Below are positions 1 through 10,024 of a stretch of DNA of 64,000 nt, in pieces. Position 1 is the stretch's first letter. Every line of letters starts with the position of its first letter. The notes beneath the pieces are model-generated. The model was given only the letters and a program-made list of their open reading frames with translations. It ran no database searches and was not told the DNA's origin. Source of the stretch: Streptomyces spongiicola (lineage in GTDB: Bacteria > Actinomycetota > Actinomycetes > Streptomycetales > Streptomycetaceae); the NCBI RefSeq assembly GCF_003122365.1, contig NZ_CP029254.1:1995001-2059000 (forward strand), read 5' to 3'. The position numbers and the translations under genes were made by a program.

Positions 1-180
1 TTTCAAAGGAACCACGACCAACCGAACCGAACAATGATCCGGATGGACGGGGTTATCAACATATCTGGCGTTGACTTTTGGCACGCTGTTGAGTTCTCAA
101 GGAACGGACGCTTCCATCGTACTCACCCGCAGAACACTCTCTGGGATTTTCCTCCGGGCGCTTCCCTTCGGTGTTTCCAA
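1..180 (-). promoter_or_regulatory. Leader (5' transcribed spacer) of an rRNA operon
   Basis: Read on the minus strand, this stretch has the sequence I know from upstream of Streptomyces 16S rRNA genes: a 'TTGAGAACTCAACAGCGTGC' block (complement of about 83-102), then a 'CCAAAAGTCAACGCCAGAT' block, then 'GGTTCCTTTGAAA' at the window edge. G+C is clearly lower than in the neighbouring genes and no ORF with normal codon use is present. The operon would run leftward, with 16S rRNA starting shortly beyond base 1. The identification rests on remembered leader sequence, not on seeing the rRNA itself. Confidence 0.8.
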
Positions 181-299
181 CCCTACCAGATCCGTTTTCC
201 GTACCGTTCCCGGTGCGAAATCCATATCCGATGGCCGTTGGAGGGCCTTTCGCCTTTCGACGTCCCCGACGCTATCAGAATCTTCCGCGGCCGAGCCAA
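180..299 (-). promoter_or_regulatory. Additional candidate tandem rRNA promoters
   Basis: On the minus strand there is a TAGCGT -10-like box at 269-274 inside 'CTGATAGCGTCGG', with a weak TTGGCT at 294-299 (spacing 19). A TAGGGT -10-like box lies at 180-185 inside 'CTGGTAGGGTTGG', without a good -35. Both resemble the repeated 'TAG-GT' boxes of Streptomyces rRNA promoter regions. They are much weaker matches than the promoter at 423-451 and would need start-site mapping. Confidence 0.4.
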
Positions 300-422
300 T
301 CGGCCTTGCGATCCGGACAGGGATTCGAGGGTGGCTCCCACGGAAATGTGATTTCCGGTGAGAGCGGGAGAGACTTCAGATGGTGACACTCGGAGATCTG
401 CTTCCTCCGAGGCAACCGTTAG

Positions 423-451
423 AATCTACCTCCCCACACGGCCCGTGTCAA
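423..451 (-). promoter_or_regulatory. Principal-sigma promoter of the rRNA operon (upstream-most)
   Basis: On the minus strand TTGACA (446-451) is followed after exactly 17 bases by TAGATT (423-428). This is a near-consensus HrdB/sigma-70 promoter pointing towards the rRNA leader. Streptomyces rRNA operons normally have several tandem promoters and this would be the distal one. It starts only about 50 bases after the stop of the SpoIIM-like gene, with no obvious terminator between them. Confidence 0.75.
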
Positions 452-501
452 TGGGCTGTGAGCGAAGAGGAGACTAGCAGTTCCCCGGCCGTGGCCGCAC
501 A

Positions 502-1509
502 TCAGGCGGCCGTCGGCACCTCGGCACTGCGCTCCGAGACGTCGATGTCCCCCGTCTCACCTGCTCGGGCCGCTCGGCCGCCGAGGACGTACACATACGC
601 CAGGAACGCCAGCTCGGCGACGACTCCGATGGTGATCCTGGCCCAGGTCGGAAGGCCCGAGGGCGTGACGAAGCCCTCGATCGCGCCTGAGACGAAGAGG
701 ACCAGGGCGAGTCCGACGGCCATGCCGACCGCGGCACGCCCCTGCCGGGCGAGAGCGGCCCGCCTCGTCGTCGGCCCCGGATCGATGACGGTCCAGCCGA
801 GTCGGAGGCCGGTGCCGGCGGCGACGAAGACGGCGGTGAGTTCGAGCAGGCCGTGCGGAAGAACGAGCCCGAGGAAGGTGTCGAGGCGTCCCGCCGACGA
901 CATCAGTCCGATCCCGATGCCGAGGTTGGCCATGTTGAGGAAGAGGATCCAGAGCACCGGCACACACAGGAAGGCACCGAGGACCAGGCACAGCGCGGCG
1001 GCTTGGGCGTTGTTCGTCCAGACCTGGGCAGCGAACGAAGCCGCCGGGTGGCTCGAGTAGTACGTCTCGTACTGCCCACCGGGACGGGTGAGCTCGCGCA
1101 GTTCGTCGGGGGCGGCGATGGCCGCCTGAACCTCGGGATGCGTACCGATCCACCAGCCGATGACTGCTGCCAGGAGTACGGAGAGAACCGCGGTGGGGAT
1201 CCACCAGTGCCGGGAGCGGTAGACCGCCGCCGGGAAGCCCGCGGTCAGGAAGCGGATCGCGTCCGTCCACGAGGCGCGGCGGGTTCCGGTGACGACAGCC
1301 CTGGCATGGGCGACGAGTTGGGTCAGCCGAGCCGTGATCACGGGGTCCGGGGCACTGGACTGGATCAGTGAGAGATGCGTGGCGGTGCGCTGGTAGAGCG
1401 CGACGAGCTCGTCCGCCTCGGCACCGCCGAGACGGCGCCCGCGGCCCAGGAGGTGGTCGAGGCGGTCCCATTCCGCCCGGTGGGTCATGACGAAGACGTC
1501 GAGGTCCAT
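502..1509 (-). CDS. SpoIIM (stage II sporulation protein M) family membrane protein
   Basis: 335 aa integral membrane protein. A soluble N-terminal part with MDLDVFVMTHRAEW at the start is followed by a membrane segment near residues 102-122 and several more in the C-terminal half. The 'GLVLPHGLLELTAVFVAAG' region (about 213-235) is typical of the SpoIIM family (DUF95). In actinomycetes this family is usually found beside an RDD-domain protein, as here with the divergent gene at 1748. The biochemical role in non-endospore formers is unknown. The frame stays open far upstream to 2211, but family similarity begins at the ATG at 1509, so that start is used. Confidence 0.85.
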   Translation of the reverse strand: MDLDVFVMTHRAEWDRLDHLLGRGRRLGGAEADELVALYQRTATHLSLIQSSAPDPVITARLTQLVAHARAVVTGTRRASWTDAIRFLTAGFPAAVYRSRHWWIPTAVLSVLLAAVIGWWIGTHPEVQAAIAAPDELRELTRPGGQYETYYSSHPAASFAAQVWTNNAQAAALCLVLGAFLCVPVLWILFLNMANLGIGIGLMSSAGRLDTFLGLVLPHGLLELTAVFVAAGTGLRLGWTVIDPGPTTRRAALARQGRAAVGMAVGLALVLFVSGAIEGFVTPSGLPTWARITIGVVAELAFLAYVYVLGGRAARAGETGDIDVSERSAEVPTAA

Positions 1510-1747
1510 GGTCGGCTGCTGCTCCAGGCACTGGTCAGGGCCCGCCGCTGGGGCGGCGCGTACAACGACTCGTACTTCCGCTCGTAGATCCGCCGGGTGG
1601 GTCTGCTGTGTGGGTCTGCTCGTGGGTCTGCTCGTACTACTGCGGTGCGCTTGCATGTCAGCTTGGCAGACTTGCGTACTGAGGGGTCGCGAAGGCGTGC
1701 GAAGACCGATGAAGCGGTTCGAGGCGAGTGGAGAGAGGGTGGGCGCC

Positions 1748-2902
1748 GTGAGCGGGGTCGTCACCGGGGATGCCGTGGTTTTGGGACTTCGTCCGGCAAG
1801 GCTGCCGAGCCGCGCCCTGGCGCTGGTGATCGACCTCGCCCTCGTCTGGGCGGTGTACCTCCTGATATCCGTCGGACTGGCGATGGCGACGGCGTCGTGG
1901 GACCAGGCGGCGGGGACGGCGGTGTCGATCGCGGCATTCGTCCTCGTCCTCGTCGGTGCGCCGATCGCCGTCGAGACGCTCAGCCACGGACGTTCCGTGG
2001 GCAAGCTCGCCTGCGGGCTGCGGGTGGTCCGCGACGACGGGGGCCCGATCCGCTTCCGGCACGCGCTGGTGCGCGGGGCGATCGGAGTGGTGGAGATCCT
2101 GATGACCTTCGGTGCCGTCGCCTGCATCGCCTCGCTGGTGTCGGCACGCGGGCGGCGTGTCGGTGATGTCTTCGCCGGGACCCTGGTCGTCCGCGAACGG
2201 GTGCCCGCCACCCGGTCCGGTTACCTGCCCCCGCCGCCGCCCTGGCTGGTCGGGCGGTTCGCGGAGGTCGACCTGTCCGGGGTGCCGGACGATCTGTGGC
2301 TCGCCGTACGCCAGTACCTGACGCGGATGGACCAGCTCGACGCGGAGGTGCGCCGCACCCTGGCCGAGCGGCTGGCCGGTGACCTGGCAGCGTGCACGGG
2401 CGCACCAGTCCCGCCCGGGGTGCCGGCCGGTGCGTATCTGGCGGGTGTGGTGCACGAGCGGCAGACCCGGGACACACGACGGACCGGCACGGTGCCGTCG
2501 CCGAGCCCGACGTCACCTGCGAACCCCGCGCCCGCCGGGCCCGCCGCTCAATCCGTTCCCTCCGTCTCCTCCGCGAGTTCCTCGGTCACGGTGCGCACTT
2601 CGCCTCCCGCACGGCCGGTGCCCGATGCCGGAGCGACGCCGCCCGAGGCCCGACCCGCGACGGCGCTCCTCTCGCCGGGGGCACCGGTGACGCGACGAGC
2701 GCCGACCGCCGCAGCTTCCGCCGGCTTCGCGGCGCCGACCGTCCCCGGTCCCGCGGTCGCCGACCACGCCGCTTCCGACCACGCCGCTTCCGATCGGGCC
2801 GACGCGTCCGTGCCGGCGCGCGCCCGGACCCACGACGGCGCCGGGGAAGACGGCGCCGGGAAATCAGGACCTGCGGCGACAGGGTTCGCGCCACCCGCCT
2901 GA
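1748..2902 (+). CDS. RDD family membrane protein
   Basis: 384 aa. An RDD domain occupies about residues 10-150: 'RPARLPSRALALVIDL' carries the Arg and Asp that name the family and lies at the first membrane segment, followed by further hydrophobic segments. The rest (about 235-384) is a long Ala/Pro/Ser-rich low-complexity tail, probably disordered and cytoplasmic. The GTG at 1748 is chosen because it is preceded by GGAGAGAGG at a suitable distance and starts just before the conserved part; an ATG at 1709 is in frame. It is divergent from the SpoIIM-like gene. The transported substrate, if any, is unknown. Confidence 0.85.
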   Translation: MSGVVTGDAVVLGLRPARLPSRALALVIDLALVWAVYLLISVGLAMATASWDQAAGTAVSIAAFVLVLVGAPIAVETLSHGRSVGKLACGLRVVRDDGGPIRFRHALVRGAIGVVEILMTFGAVACIASLVSARGRRVGDVFAGTLVVRERVPATRSGYLPPPPPWLVGRFAEVDLSGVPDDLWLAVRQYLTRMDQLDAEVRRTLAERLAGDLAACTGAPVPPGVPAGAYLAGVVHERQTRDTRRTGTVPSPSPTSPANPAPAGPAAQSVPSVSSASSSVTVRTSPPARPVPDAGATPPEARPATALLSPGAPVTRRAPTAAASAGFAAPTVPGPAVADHAASDHAASDRADASVPARARTHDGAGEDGAGKSGPAATGFAPPA

Positions 2903-2906
2903 GGCA

Positions 2907-2935
2907 ACCGGGAACTGCCGTCCCGCAGTCCCGGT
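2907..2935 (+). terminator. Hairpin after the RDD gene
   Basis: ACCGGGAACTGC pairs with GCAGTCCCGGT (one bulged base) around a 6-base loop, five bases after the RDD stop codon. No T-run follows, as is usual for Streptomyces. Confidence 0.6.
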
Positions 2936-3282
2936 GGATCCACGTGCGGCGTCGGACACGGTACGTCGCGAGTCGGAGGATCGTCCTCCCACCGGGCGTA
3001 CTCGGGTGATCCGACAACGCGGCGAGGTGCCGTGGCCGTCGTCCCGCGCCCGCCGGAGCCCACGGCAGCGCGTGGGGAGGGCCGGCCGCGGCGGAACGCT
3101 GCCCGGGGACGGCGCCCGGAAGCCAGTGCTGCACCGCCCAAGGGCGGGGATCCACGCAGACGGAGCCTCGGGCGACTCCTCGTCCAGGCTCTCTACACTC
3201 TCTCCGCTCTCTGCACTCTCTCGGCTCTCTCGGCTCTCTCCGCTCCGGCGAGCACTCGGTGGTGCAGAGGGCGAACCCTCGT
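2936..3282. repeat. Convergent intergenic region with CT-rich repeat
   Basis: Non-coding gap between two convergent genes. At about 3185-3245 a 9-10 base motif of the type CTCTCTCCG/CTCTCTCGG is repeated about six times, giving a polypyrimidine tract. No gene with normal codon use was found here. Confidence 0.55.
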
Positions 3283-3897
3283 TCAGGTGAAGACCGAGGG
3301 CGGGGTCTGGAGATCCTCCAGTTCCACACCGGGCGCCGAGAGGACGACGTCGCCCGCGAGGTACACGGTGTGCTGCTCACCGGTGTCCAGGCATCCGATC
3401 CGGTACTCGTGCACGGTCAGAGGGCCGTTGTCAGTGCTGTGCGCTTCACTCTTCACCAGAGCCCAGGAGCGGTCGACGGTCCGGGGTGCCAGCACCGGGT
3501 CGGTGAAGGCGACGAGGCGGACGCGGATCGCCGGGTCGCCGGGTGCGAGACGGAGCAGCCGGGCGGTGGCGACGAGGAAGGCGGGGGAGGTTCCGGTGAA
3601 GGCATGGGCACGGACGCTGCCTTCGGCCGCGTGCTCGCCGGCGGGGTCGGTGCGCACCCAGGTGACGCCGTCGAGGGCGCCGCCGCGGACCTGCCAGCCC
3701 GCGGCGTGGAGTTCGAGCCGGACGGGGCGGCCGAGTTCGTCGAGCGCCAGATCGACGGAGCCCGTGTGCTCGCCTGAGGGGGTGGTCCGCTGGGCCACAT
3801 AGCGCCAGCCGGACGGGCCGGGCGCGCAGTGGAAGTGCTCTTCACCGAGGGGGGTGTGATCGTGCGGGTCATGGAGCGAATAGCGGCCGCGGGGCAT
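3283..3897 (-). CDS. Conserved actinobacterial protein of unknown function
   Basis: 204 aa with no signal peptide or membrane segment. The sequence is Thr/Val/Leu-rich with many short beta-like stretches (for example 'GSVDLALDELGRPVRLEL'), suggesting a beta-barrel or lipocalin-like fold, but I recognise no named domain. The ATG at 3897 (MPRGRYSLHDPH) is chosen over an in-frame start at 4020, because the upstream part only translates the hairpins that follow ahcY. It lies downstream of ahcY on the same strand, behind two strong hairpins, so it probably depends on its own promoter or on read-through. Confidence 0.65.
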   Translation of the reverse strand: MPRGRYSLHDPHDHTPLGEEHFHCAPGPSGWRYVAQRTTPSGEHTGSVDLALDELGRPVRLELHAAGWQVRGGALDGVTWVRTDPAGEHAAEGSVRAHAFTGTSPAFLVATARLLRLAPGDPAIRVRLVAFTDPVLAPRTVDRSWALVKSEAHSTDNGPLTVHEYRIGCLDTGEQHTVYLAGDVVLSAPGVELEDLQTPPSVFT

Positions 3898-3926
3898 GGG
3901 AGTGCCTGACTTCCCGGGTTGATGGG

Positions 3927-3957
3927 CAGGCCCCCGACACGGGGGTGCGGGGGCCTG
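3927..3957 (-). terminator. Second hairpin downstream of ahcY
   Basis: CAGGCCCCCG and CGGGGGCCTG form a perfect 10-bp stem with an 11-base loop; flanking bases extend the pairing. It sits just ahead of the start of the unknown gene at 3897. Confidence 0.6.
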
Positions 3958-3986
3958 TCCTGCTGCGCTTGTGCCACCGGCCGCCG

Positions 3987-4021
3987 GGTGTGCCCCCGGG
4001 TCGATGACCCCGGGGCACACC
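3987..4021 (-). terminator. Terminator of ahcY
   Basis: GGTGTGCCCC pairs with GGGGCACACC, followed by an inner GGG/CCC pairing, with a loop of about 7 bases. It lies 10 bases past the ahcY stop codon. The long G+C-rich stem without a T-run is typical of Streptomyces terminators. Confidence 0.75.
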
Positions 4022-4031
4022 GTGCGGCGGG

Positions 4032-5489
<1,458 letters not shown>

Positions 5490-6136
5490 CGCGAGCTGCT
5501 CCTCACGGGGGTCGAGGGTGTTCGGGCGGGATGGCTCTGCGGTCGCTACGGCGAAACGGACACGCGCACGAGCACACACGGGTGCCGCACGTGCGTGTCC
5601 GGACGCCGGGGACGTCCGCAGCGCAGTCCGTCGGAGGCCCTCTCTCCCTCGGCCGGTCCGCTCGCGGACCGCCCGACCGCCATCAGCAGCGACGTCTGGC
5701 TCTGGTCACGAATCTACACCGATCGCCGCCGCGGCCCACAGCCCGCCCGTGCCACGTTTCCGGCCGGATTCCGAGAGACGCGGCCGTACGCGGGTGTGCG
5801 CTCCGGGAGATTCGGCCGGGCGGTCATGTGGTGCGCCGTGCTCGTGGGGGCGGGGATGCACGGCACTGGGTGCGGGGCCCGCCCTGGAGGGCACTCCGGG
5901 GACGGCTTCCGGGGCGGCGGCTCCCTGACACGAGGAGCCTCGGTGCAGGGAAGGGAACCTCGGGCAGGAAAGGGAGCCTCAGCCCGGGCAAGGGGGCTCG
6001 GTGCAGGAAAGGGAGCCTCAGCCCGGGCAAGAGGCCCCGTACCGCCGTCGCGGTGCGGAGCCCCCTCGAACCCCCACGAACCCCCTCGAACTCCCTTGAA
6101 CCCCTCGAAACCCCTCGCCGGGATGCGGGGTCACCG
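5490..6136. other. Intergenic region and leader of ahcY
   Basis: A gap of about 650 bases between two leftward genes. The ahcY-proximal part holds two hairpins: GGACACGC (5558-5565) with GCGTGTCC (5593-5600), and GGACG/CGTCC at 5601-5617. The distal part holds a 29-base direct repeat (5964-5992 and 6003-6031, period 39) and runs of CCCCTCGAAC-like motif (6060-6120). I see no gene here; the long reading frames that cross it run antisense to ahcY and lack family similarity. Confidence 0.55.
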
Positions 6137-7114
6137 TCAGTGAGCCGTCCCGGGGCCGGGGCCGCCCGGGGTCTTCGCCGGGTTCGCTCCCGCCGCGGCA
6201 GCCTCCTCGCTGTAGATGTCGGGCTCCAGGTAGATGACCCGGGCGATCGGGACCGCGCTGCGGATGCGGTCCTCGGCGGCGTTGATCGCCGCGGCGACCT
6301 GCTCGGCCGTGTTGTCGTGCCGGACCGCGATCTTGGCCGCCACCAGCAGCTCCTCGGGGCCGAGGTGCAGCGTACGCATGTGGATGATGCCGGTCACCGC
6401 GTCGTCGCCGACCGTCGCCGCCTTGATCTTTTCGACCTCCTCCGTACCCGCCGCCTCACCGAGCAGCAGGGACTTGGTCTCGGCCGCGAGGACCAGCGCG
6501 ATGAGGATGAGGAGGACGCCGATGCACACGGTGCCGATCCCGTCCCACACGCCGTTGCCGGTGATCAGGGCGAGGCCGACGCCGAAGAGCGCGAGGACGA
6601 GGCCGATGAGCGCCCCGAGGTCCTCGAGGAGGACCACGGGGAGTTCGGGTGCCTTGGCGTGCCGGACGAACTCCTTCCAGGAGCGCTTGCCGCGCACGGC
6701 GTTGGACTCCTTGATGGCGGTACGGAAGGAGACGGTCTCCGCGATGATCGCGAAGACGAGCACGCCGATCGGCCAGTACCAGTCCGTGATGGCGTGGGGG
6801 TGCACGATCTTCTCGTAGCCCTCGTAGATGGCGAACATGCCACCGACCGAGAACAGCACGATCGAGACCAGGAAGGCGTAGATGTAACGCTCGCGGCCGT
6901 AGCCGAAGGGGTGCTCCGGGGTCGCCGCGCGCTTGGCCTTCCTGCCGCCGAGGAGCAGCAGGCCCTGGTTTCCGGAGTCGGCGACCGAGTGGACGCTCTC
7001 CGCCAGCATCGACGAGGACCCGCTGAAGAGGAACGCCACGAACTTGGCTACTGCGATCGCGAGGTTCGCGACGAGCGCCGCGACGATCGCCTTGGTTCCG
7101 CCTGACGCGCTCAT
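6137..7114 (-). CDS. Cation diffusion facilitator (CDF) family transporter
   Basis: 325 aa with about six membrane segments followed by a cytoplasmic C-terminal domain. The metal-site motif HxxxD is present in 'ESVHSVADSGNQ' (TM2), followed by 'HPFGYGRERYIYAF', which is typical of the SLC30A9-like branch of CDF proteins. CDF members exchange divalent cations such as Zn, Mn or Fe for protons across the cytoplasmic membrane; the metal cannot be read from the sequence. The ATG at 7114 begins directly before the first membrane segment. It stands between ahcY and manA on the same strand, with long repeat-filled gaps on both sides, so it is probably transcribed separately. Confidence 0.88.
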   Translation of the reverse strand: MSASGGTKAIVAALVANLAIAVAKFVAFLFSGSSSMLAESVHSVADSGNQGLLLLGGRKAKRAATPEHPFGYGRERYIYAFLVSIVLFSVGGMFAIYEGYEKIVHPHAITDWYWPIGVLVFAIIAETVSFRTAIKESNAVRGKRSWKEFVRHAKAPELPVVLLEDLGALIGLVLALFGVGLALITGNGVWDGIGTVCIGVLLILIALVLAAETKSLLLGEAAGTEEVEKIKAATVGDDAVTGIIHMRTLHLGPEELLVAAKIAVRHDNTAEQVAAAINAAEDRIRSAVPIARVIYLEPDIYSEEAAAAGANPAKTPGGPGPGTAH

Positions 7115-7175
7115 GGGTGCGTGGTGTCCCTTCGTTGCTGCGGTTCCCGAGGTCTCCCGGGCTCCCGGGATCCCC

Positions 7176-7243
7176 GCGATGGGGCTCCCGGAGTTCCCGC
7201 GATGGGGCTCCCGGAGTTCCCGCGATGGGGCTCCCGGAGTTCC
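7176..7243. repeat. 23-bp tandem repeat
   Basis: Three consecutive copies of GCGATGGGGCTCCCGGAGTT followed by CCC begin at 7176, 7199 and 7222; the last is slightly degenerate at its end. It lies in the 210-base gap upstream of the CDF gene. Confidence 0.85.
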
Positions 7244-7324
7244 ACGGGCCGGGCCCGGGATCCCCTGAGTGGGATTCCCTCGTTACGGCGGGACATTGTT
7301 GCAGGAGCCCCGGTGCGCGCCGGG

Positions 7325-8476
7325 TCAGACCGCCACAGTGGCCCGGAAGACGGTTCCCATACCGGTCAGTTCGACCTTTTCGCCCGCCGGAACGAACGCC
7401 GACTCCCCTGGAGCGAGCGTGAGTTCCCCGGCCTTCGGCCGCCCCTCCGTCGCCAGCAGGATCTGCGGCGTGGCCAGGGTGAGGTCCACCGGTGCCGCAC
7501 CCTGCGGCCGGACGAAGCGGGACAACCGGAACTCGTCGATCGGGGTGTCGTACAGCTCCTCACCGGAAGGGGCGGCCTCGGGGCGCAGAACGCCCGGGTC
7601 GCCCGCCTCGAAGCGCACGACGCGCAGGAGTTCGGGGACGTCGACGTGCTTCGGGGTCAGCCCGCACCGCAGCACGTTGTCGGAGTTGGCCATGATCTCC
7701 ACGGCCAGTCCGCCGAGGTACGCGTGCGGCACCCCGGCGCCCAGGAACAACGCCTCGCCGGGCTGGAGCCGCACATGGTTCAGGAGCATGGCGGCGATGA
7801 CGCCCGGATCACCGGGGAAGTGGTGGGCGATGGCGGCGAAGGGTGCGTAGGGCCCGCCGAGGCGCTCCGCGGCCGCCGCGGCCTCGGCGACGGTGTGGGC
7901 CGTCTTCTCCGGGTCGGCGGAGAGGACCGCGGTCAGGACCTCGCGCAGCGCGGCCTCCTCTGGGTGCGCGTGGAGAAGGTCGACGTACGGCTTGAGGGAG
8001 TCGACGTCGAGGGCGGCGATGAAGTCGGCCGTCTCGACGGGCGGGCGGAAACCGCACAGGCCGTCGAACGGGGTGAGTGCGCAGACCAGCTCGGGCTTGT
8101 GGTTGTCGTCCCGGTAGTTGCGGTGGGGCGCGTCGAGCGGGACGCCGGCCGCTTCCTCGGCGGCGAAACCCGCCTGGGCCTGCGACCGGTCCGGATGGAC
8201 CTGCAGGGACAGGGGCGCGCCCGCGGCGAGCAGTTTGAGGAGGAAGGGGAGCCGGGGGCCGAAGGCCTCGAGGGCCGGTCGGCCGAGTTCGCGGGCCGGA
8301 TCCGTGTCGATGATGTCGCTCAGGGAGCCGCGGCCGGTCCCCGACGGAGCACCGGGATGGGCGCCCATCCACATCTCCGCCTGGGGCTCGCCGGTCGGGG
8401 CGACGCCGAGGAGTTCCGGGATGAGCGTGGTGGACCCCCAGGCGTAGGGGCGAACGGTGTTGGAGAGGCGGTCCAT
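7325..8476 (-). CDS. manA: Mannose-6-phosphate isomerase, class I
   Basis: 383 aa. It interconverts fructose-6-phosphate and mannose-6-phosphate, the first step to GDP-mannose. The N-terminus 'NTVRPYAWGSTTLIPELL' is typical. Zinc ligands of the cupin core are visible as Gln and His in 'LSLQVHPDRSQAQ', His and Glu in 'HKPELVCALTPF', and His in 'GAGVPHAYLGGLAVEIM'. It is followed on the same strand by genes for a SIS-domain isomerase, a Trm112-like protein and phosphomannomutase (transcription order manB, Trm112-like, SIS, manA), a conserved actinobacterial sugar-phosphate cluster. The start is the ATG at 8476. Confidence 0.95.
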   Translation of the reverse strand: MDRLSNTVRPYAWGSTTLIPELLGVAPTGEPQAEMWMGAHPGAPSGTGRGSLSDIIDTDPARELGRPALEAFGPRLPFLLKLLAAGAPLSLQVHPDRSQAQAGFAAEEAAGVPLDAPHRNYRDDNHKPELVCALTPFDGLCGFRPPVETADFIAALDVDSLKPYVDLLHAHPEEAALREVLTAVLSADPEKTAHTVAEAAAAAERLGGPYAPFAAIAHHFPGDPGVIAAMLLNHVRLQPGEALFLGAGVPHAYLGGLAVEIMANSDNVLRCGLTPKHVDVPELLRVVRFEAGDPGVLRPEAAPSGEELYDTPIDEFRLSRFVRPQGAAPVDLTLATPQILLATEGRPKAGELTLAPGESAFVPAGEKVELTGMGTVFRATVAV

Positions 8477-8839
8477 GAGGGGTGATCCTCGACTCGGTGC
8501 GTGGCGGGTGCGTGACTGGTGCGTGACTGGTGGGCGGCTGGTGGGCGGGTGTCTACGGAGTGAGTGGCCGTGTGTCCGTGCGGGGCGGGGTCGGTTCGGG
8601 GCGGACGGGTCGGTTCGGTTCGGGGACGGGACGGTTCAGGGACGGAGGGTCTCTGCCGGGGTGTCCCGGCAACGACCGGGGTACCGGGTCGGAAGGACGG
8701 GACCGATCGGCAACCGGGACCGGGCCGGGCCCCTCGACGGACGACCGGCCCGCGTTGCGGGCCGCCCCCGAGGCCGTGCGTGGGTCTGGTGGTCCGTGCG
8801 CCGGAAGGGGTGGGCGGGCGCCGGGACCGGGGTGGGCGG
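8477..8839. other. Intergenic region with imperfect short repeats
   Basis: The gap between the manA start and the stop of the SIS-domain gene contains imperfect repeats (GCGTGACTGGTG/GGCGGCTGGTG near 8510-8550; GGTTCGGGGACGG-type near 8590-8645). No convincing gene was found. It presumably carries the promoter of manA, but no clear -10/-35 was recognised. Confidence 0.45.
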
Positions 8840-9973
8840 TCAGCCGTGGCCGTTGCTCGCGAGGGCCAGGTAGCCGGCGGCGAAGTCCGTCACCGCGAGC
8901 AGCTCGGCGAGGGTCTCCAGCGCGCTGCCCTCCTCCGGCTCCAGTTCGCTGATGGCCGTGTCGTGGCTGAGCGCGAGCTCCCGCGCCGCCGGGGCAGCCG
9001 TGAACCCGCTGTCCAGGCTGTCCCGCAGCAGCAGGACCCGTGCCCTGACGGCCTGCGGCTCCTCGACGCGGTCGCGGAAGAAGTCGTCCGGGTCGGCCCC
9101 CGCCGCGAAGTCGCCGGCGAGGAGCATGCCGTGGGCGGGTAGTGCCTCGGGCAGTTCGGCGGCGAGGGCGGGCCGGCCGGCGAGTTCGGCCAGCACTGCC
9201 GCGAACCGGCGGCCGACGGGACCTGCCGCGCCTTCCGTCCAGATCAGCGGGAGCGTGTCCGCGAGTTCGGCGGCGAGGGTCTTGGCGGGGTTGCCGTAGG
9301 TGGCGATCGCCGGGCCGCAGCGCTCGGCGATGCGGTCGAGGCGGTCGGCCACGCTCTGCATCGCCTCGGGGGCGGCGGAGATCAGGCCGACCCGGTCGAG
9401 GAGCGCGAGGAGCGGGGTGAACAGGGCCCAGAAGGCGCCGGGGCTCGCGGTGCTCCGGGTCTCCTCGTCCAGCTCGTAGGGTGCGGTCGCCATGGGGACG
9501 ACGAGGCCGTGGATGCCGGCGACCCCCTCGGAGAGCGGGGAACGCTGCGGGGCCACCGCGACGACGGTGCAGCCGCGGCGGTACGCCTGCTCGGCGAGCA
9601 GGGCCAGGCCCGGTTCGCTGCCGTCGGTGGTGGCGATGAGGAGGAGGTCGACGGAGCCGGCCCAGCCGGGGAGCGCCCAGCGAAGGGCGCCTGCCGCCGG
9701 GGCGACGCCGGTCGGGTGGAGACGGGTGACCGGCGCGGTGGGTCCGGCCAGTTCGGCGAGGAGGTCGGCGACGCCCGTGGCCGCGGTGCCGGGCCCCGCG
9801 ATCAGCACGGCGCGTGGGCGGCCCTCCGGGCTCAGCACGGCGATGCCGGCCTCGGCCGCGTGCCGGGCGGCGGTGCGTACGCGTGCCCCTGCCTCCGCGG
9901 CGCCACGGAGCAGACCGCGACGGTCGGCGCGGGCGAGGGCTTCCGGGGCGTCGAGGAGTGACTCGTCGAGCAT
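8840..9973 (-). CDS. SIS-domain phosphosugar isomerase (bifunctional PGI/PMI type)
   Basis: 377 aa. It resembles the two-domain actinobacterial proteins of the phosphoglucose/phosphomannose isomerase C-terminal family: 'MLDESLLDAPEALARAD' at the N-terminus, an SIS sugar-phosphate domain around 60-200 ('AVLIAGPGTAATGVADLLAE', 'DLLLIATTDGSEPG'), and a C-terminal half with 'TYGNPAKTLAAELADTLPLIW'. It probably isomerises glucose-6-phosphate or mannose-6-phosphate; residues cannot separate these. The location between manA and manB supports a role in hexose-phosphate supply. The ATG at 9973 opens the conserved N-terminus. Confidence 0.8.
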   Translation of the reverse strand: MLDESLLDAPEALARADRRGLLRGAAEAGARVRTAARHAAEAGIAVLSPEGRPRAVLIAGPGTAATGVADLLAELAGPTAPVTRLHPTGVAPAAGALRWALPGWAGSVDLLLIATTDGSEPGLALLAEQAYRRGCTVVAVAPQRSPLSEGVAGIHGLVVPMATAPYELDEETRSTASPGAFWALFTPLLALLDRVGLISAAPEAMQSVADRLDRIAERCGPAIATYGNPAKTLAAELADTLPLIWTEGAAGPVGRRFAAVLAELAGRPALAAELPEALPAHGMLLAGDFAAGADPDDFFRDRVEEPQAVRARVLLLRDSLDSGFTAAPAARELALSHDTAISELEPEEGSALETLAELLAVTDFAAGYLALASNGHG

Positions 9974-10024
9974 GGGGGTGGGCCTCCGATTCGCCGAACA
10001 GCCTGACAGGTGGGGGCTTGACGC

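Noticed and set aside
1510..2211. N-terminal extension of the SpoIIM-like protein
   Set aside because: Covers the divergent RDD gene on the other strand and is Arg/Thr/Ser-rich shadow sequence.
5490..5620. SAH riboswitch in front of ahcY
   Set aside because: The conserved cores of the known SAH aptamer were not found on the ahcY sense strand; only unrelated hairpins are present.
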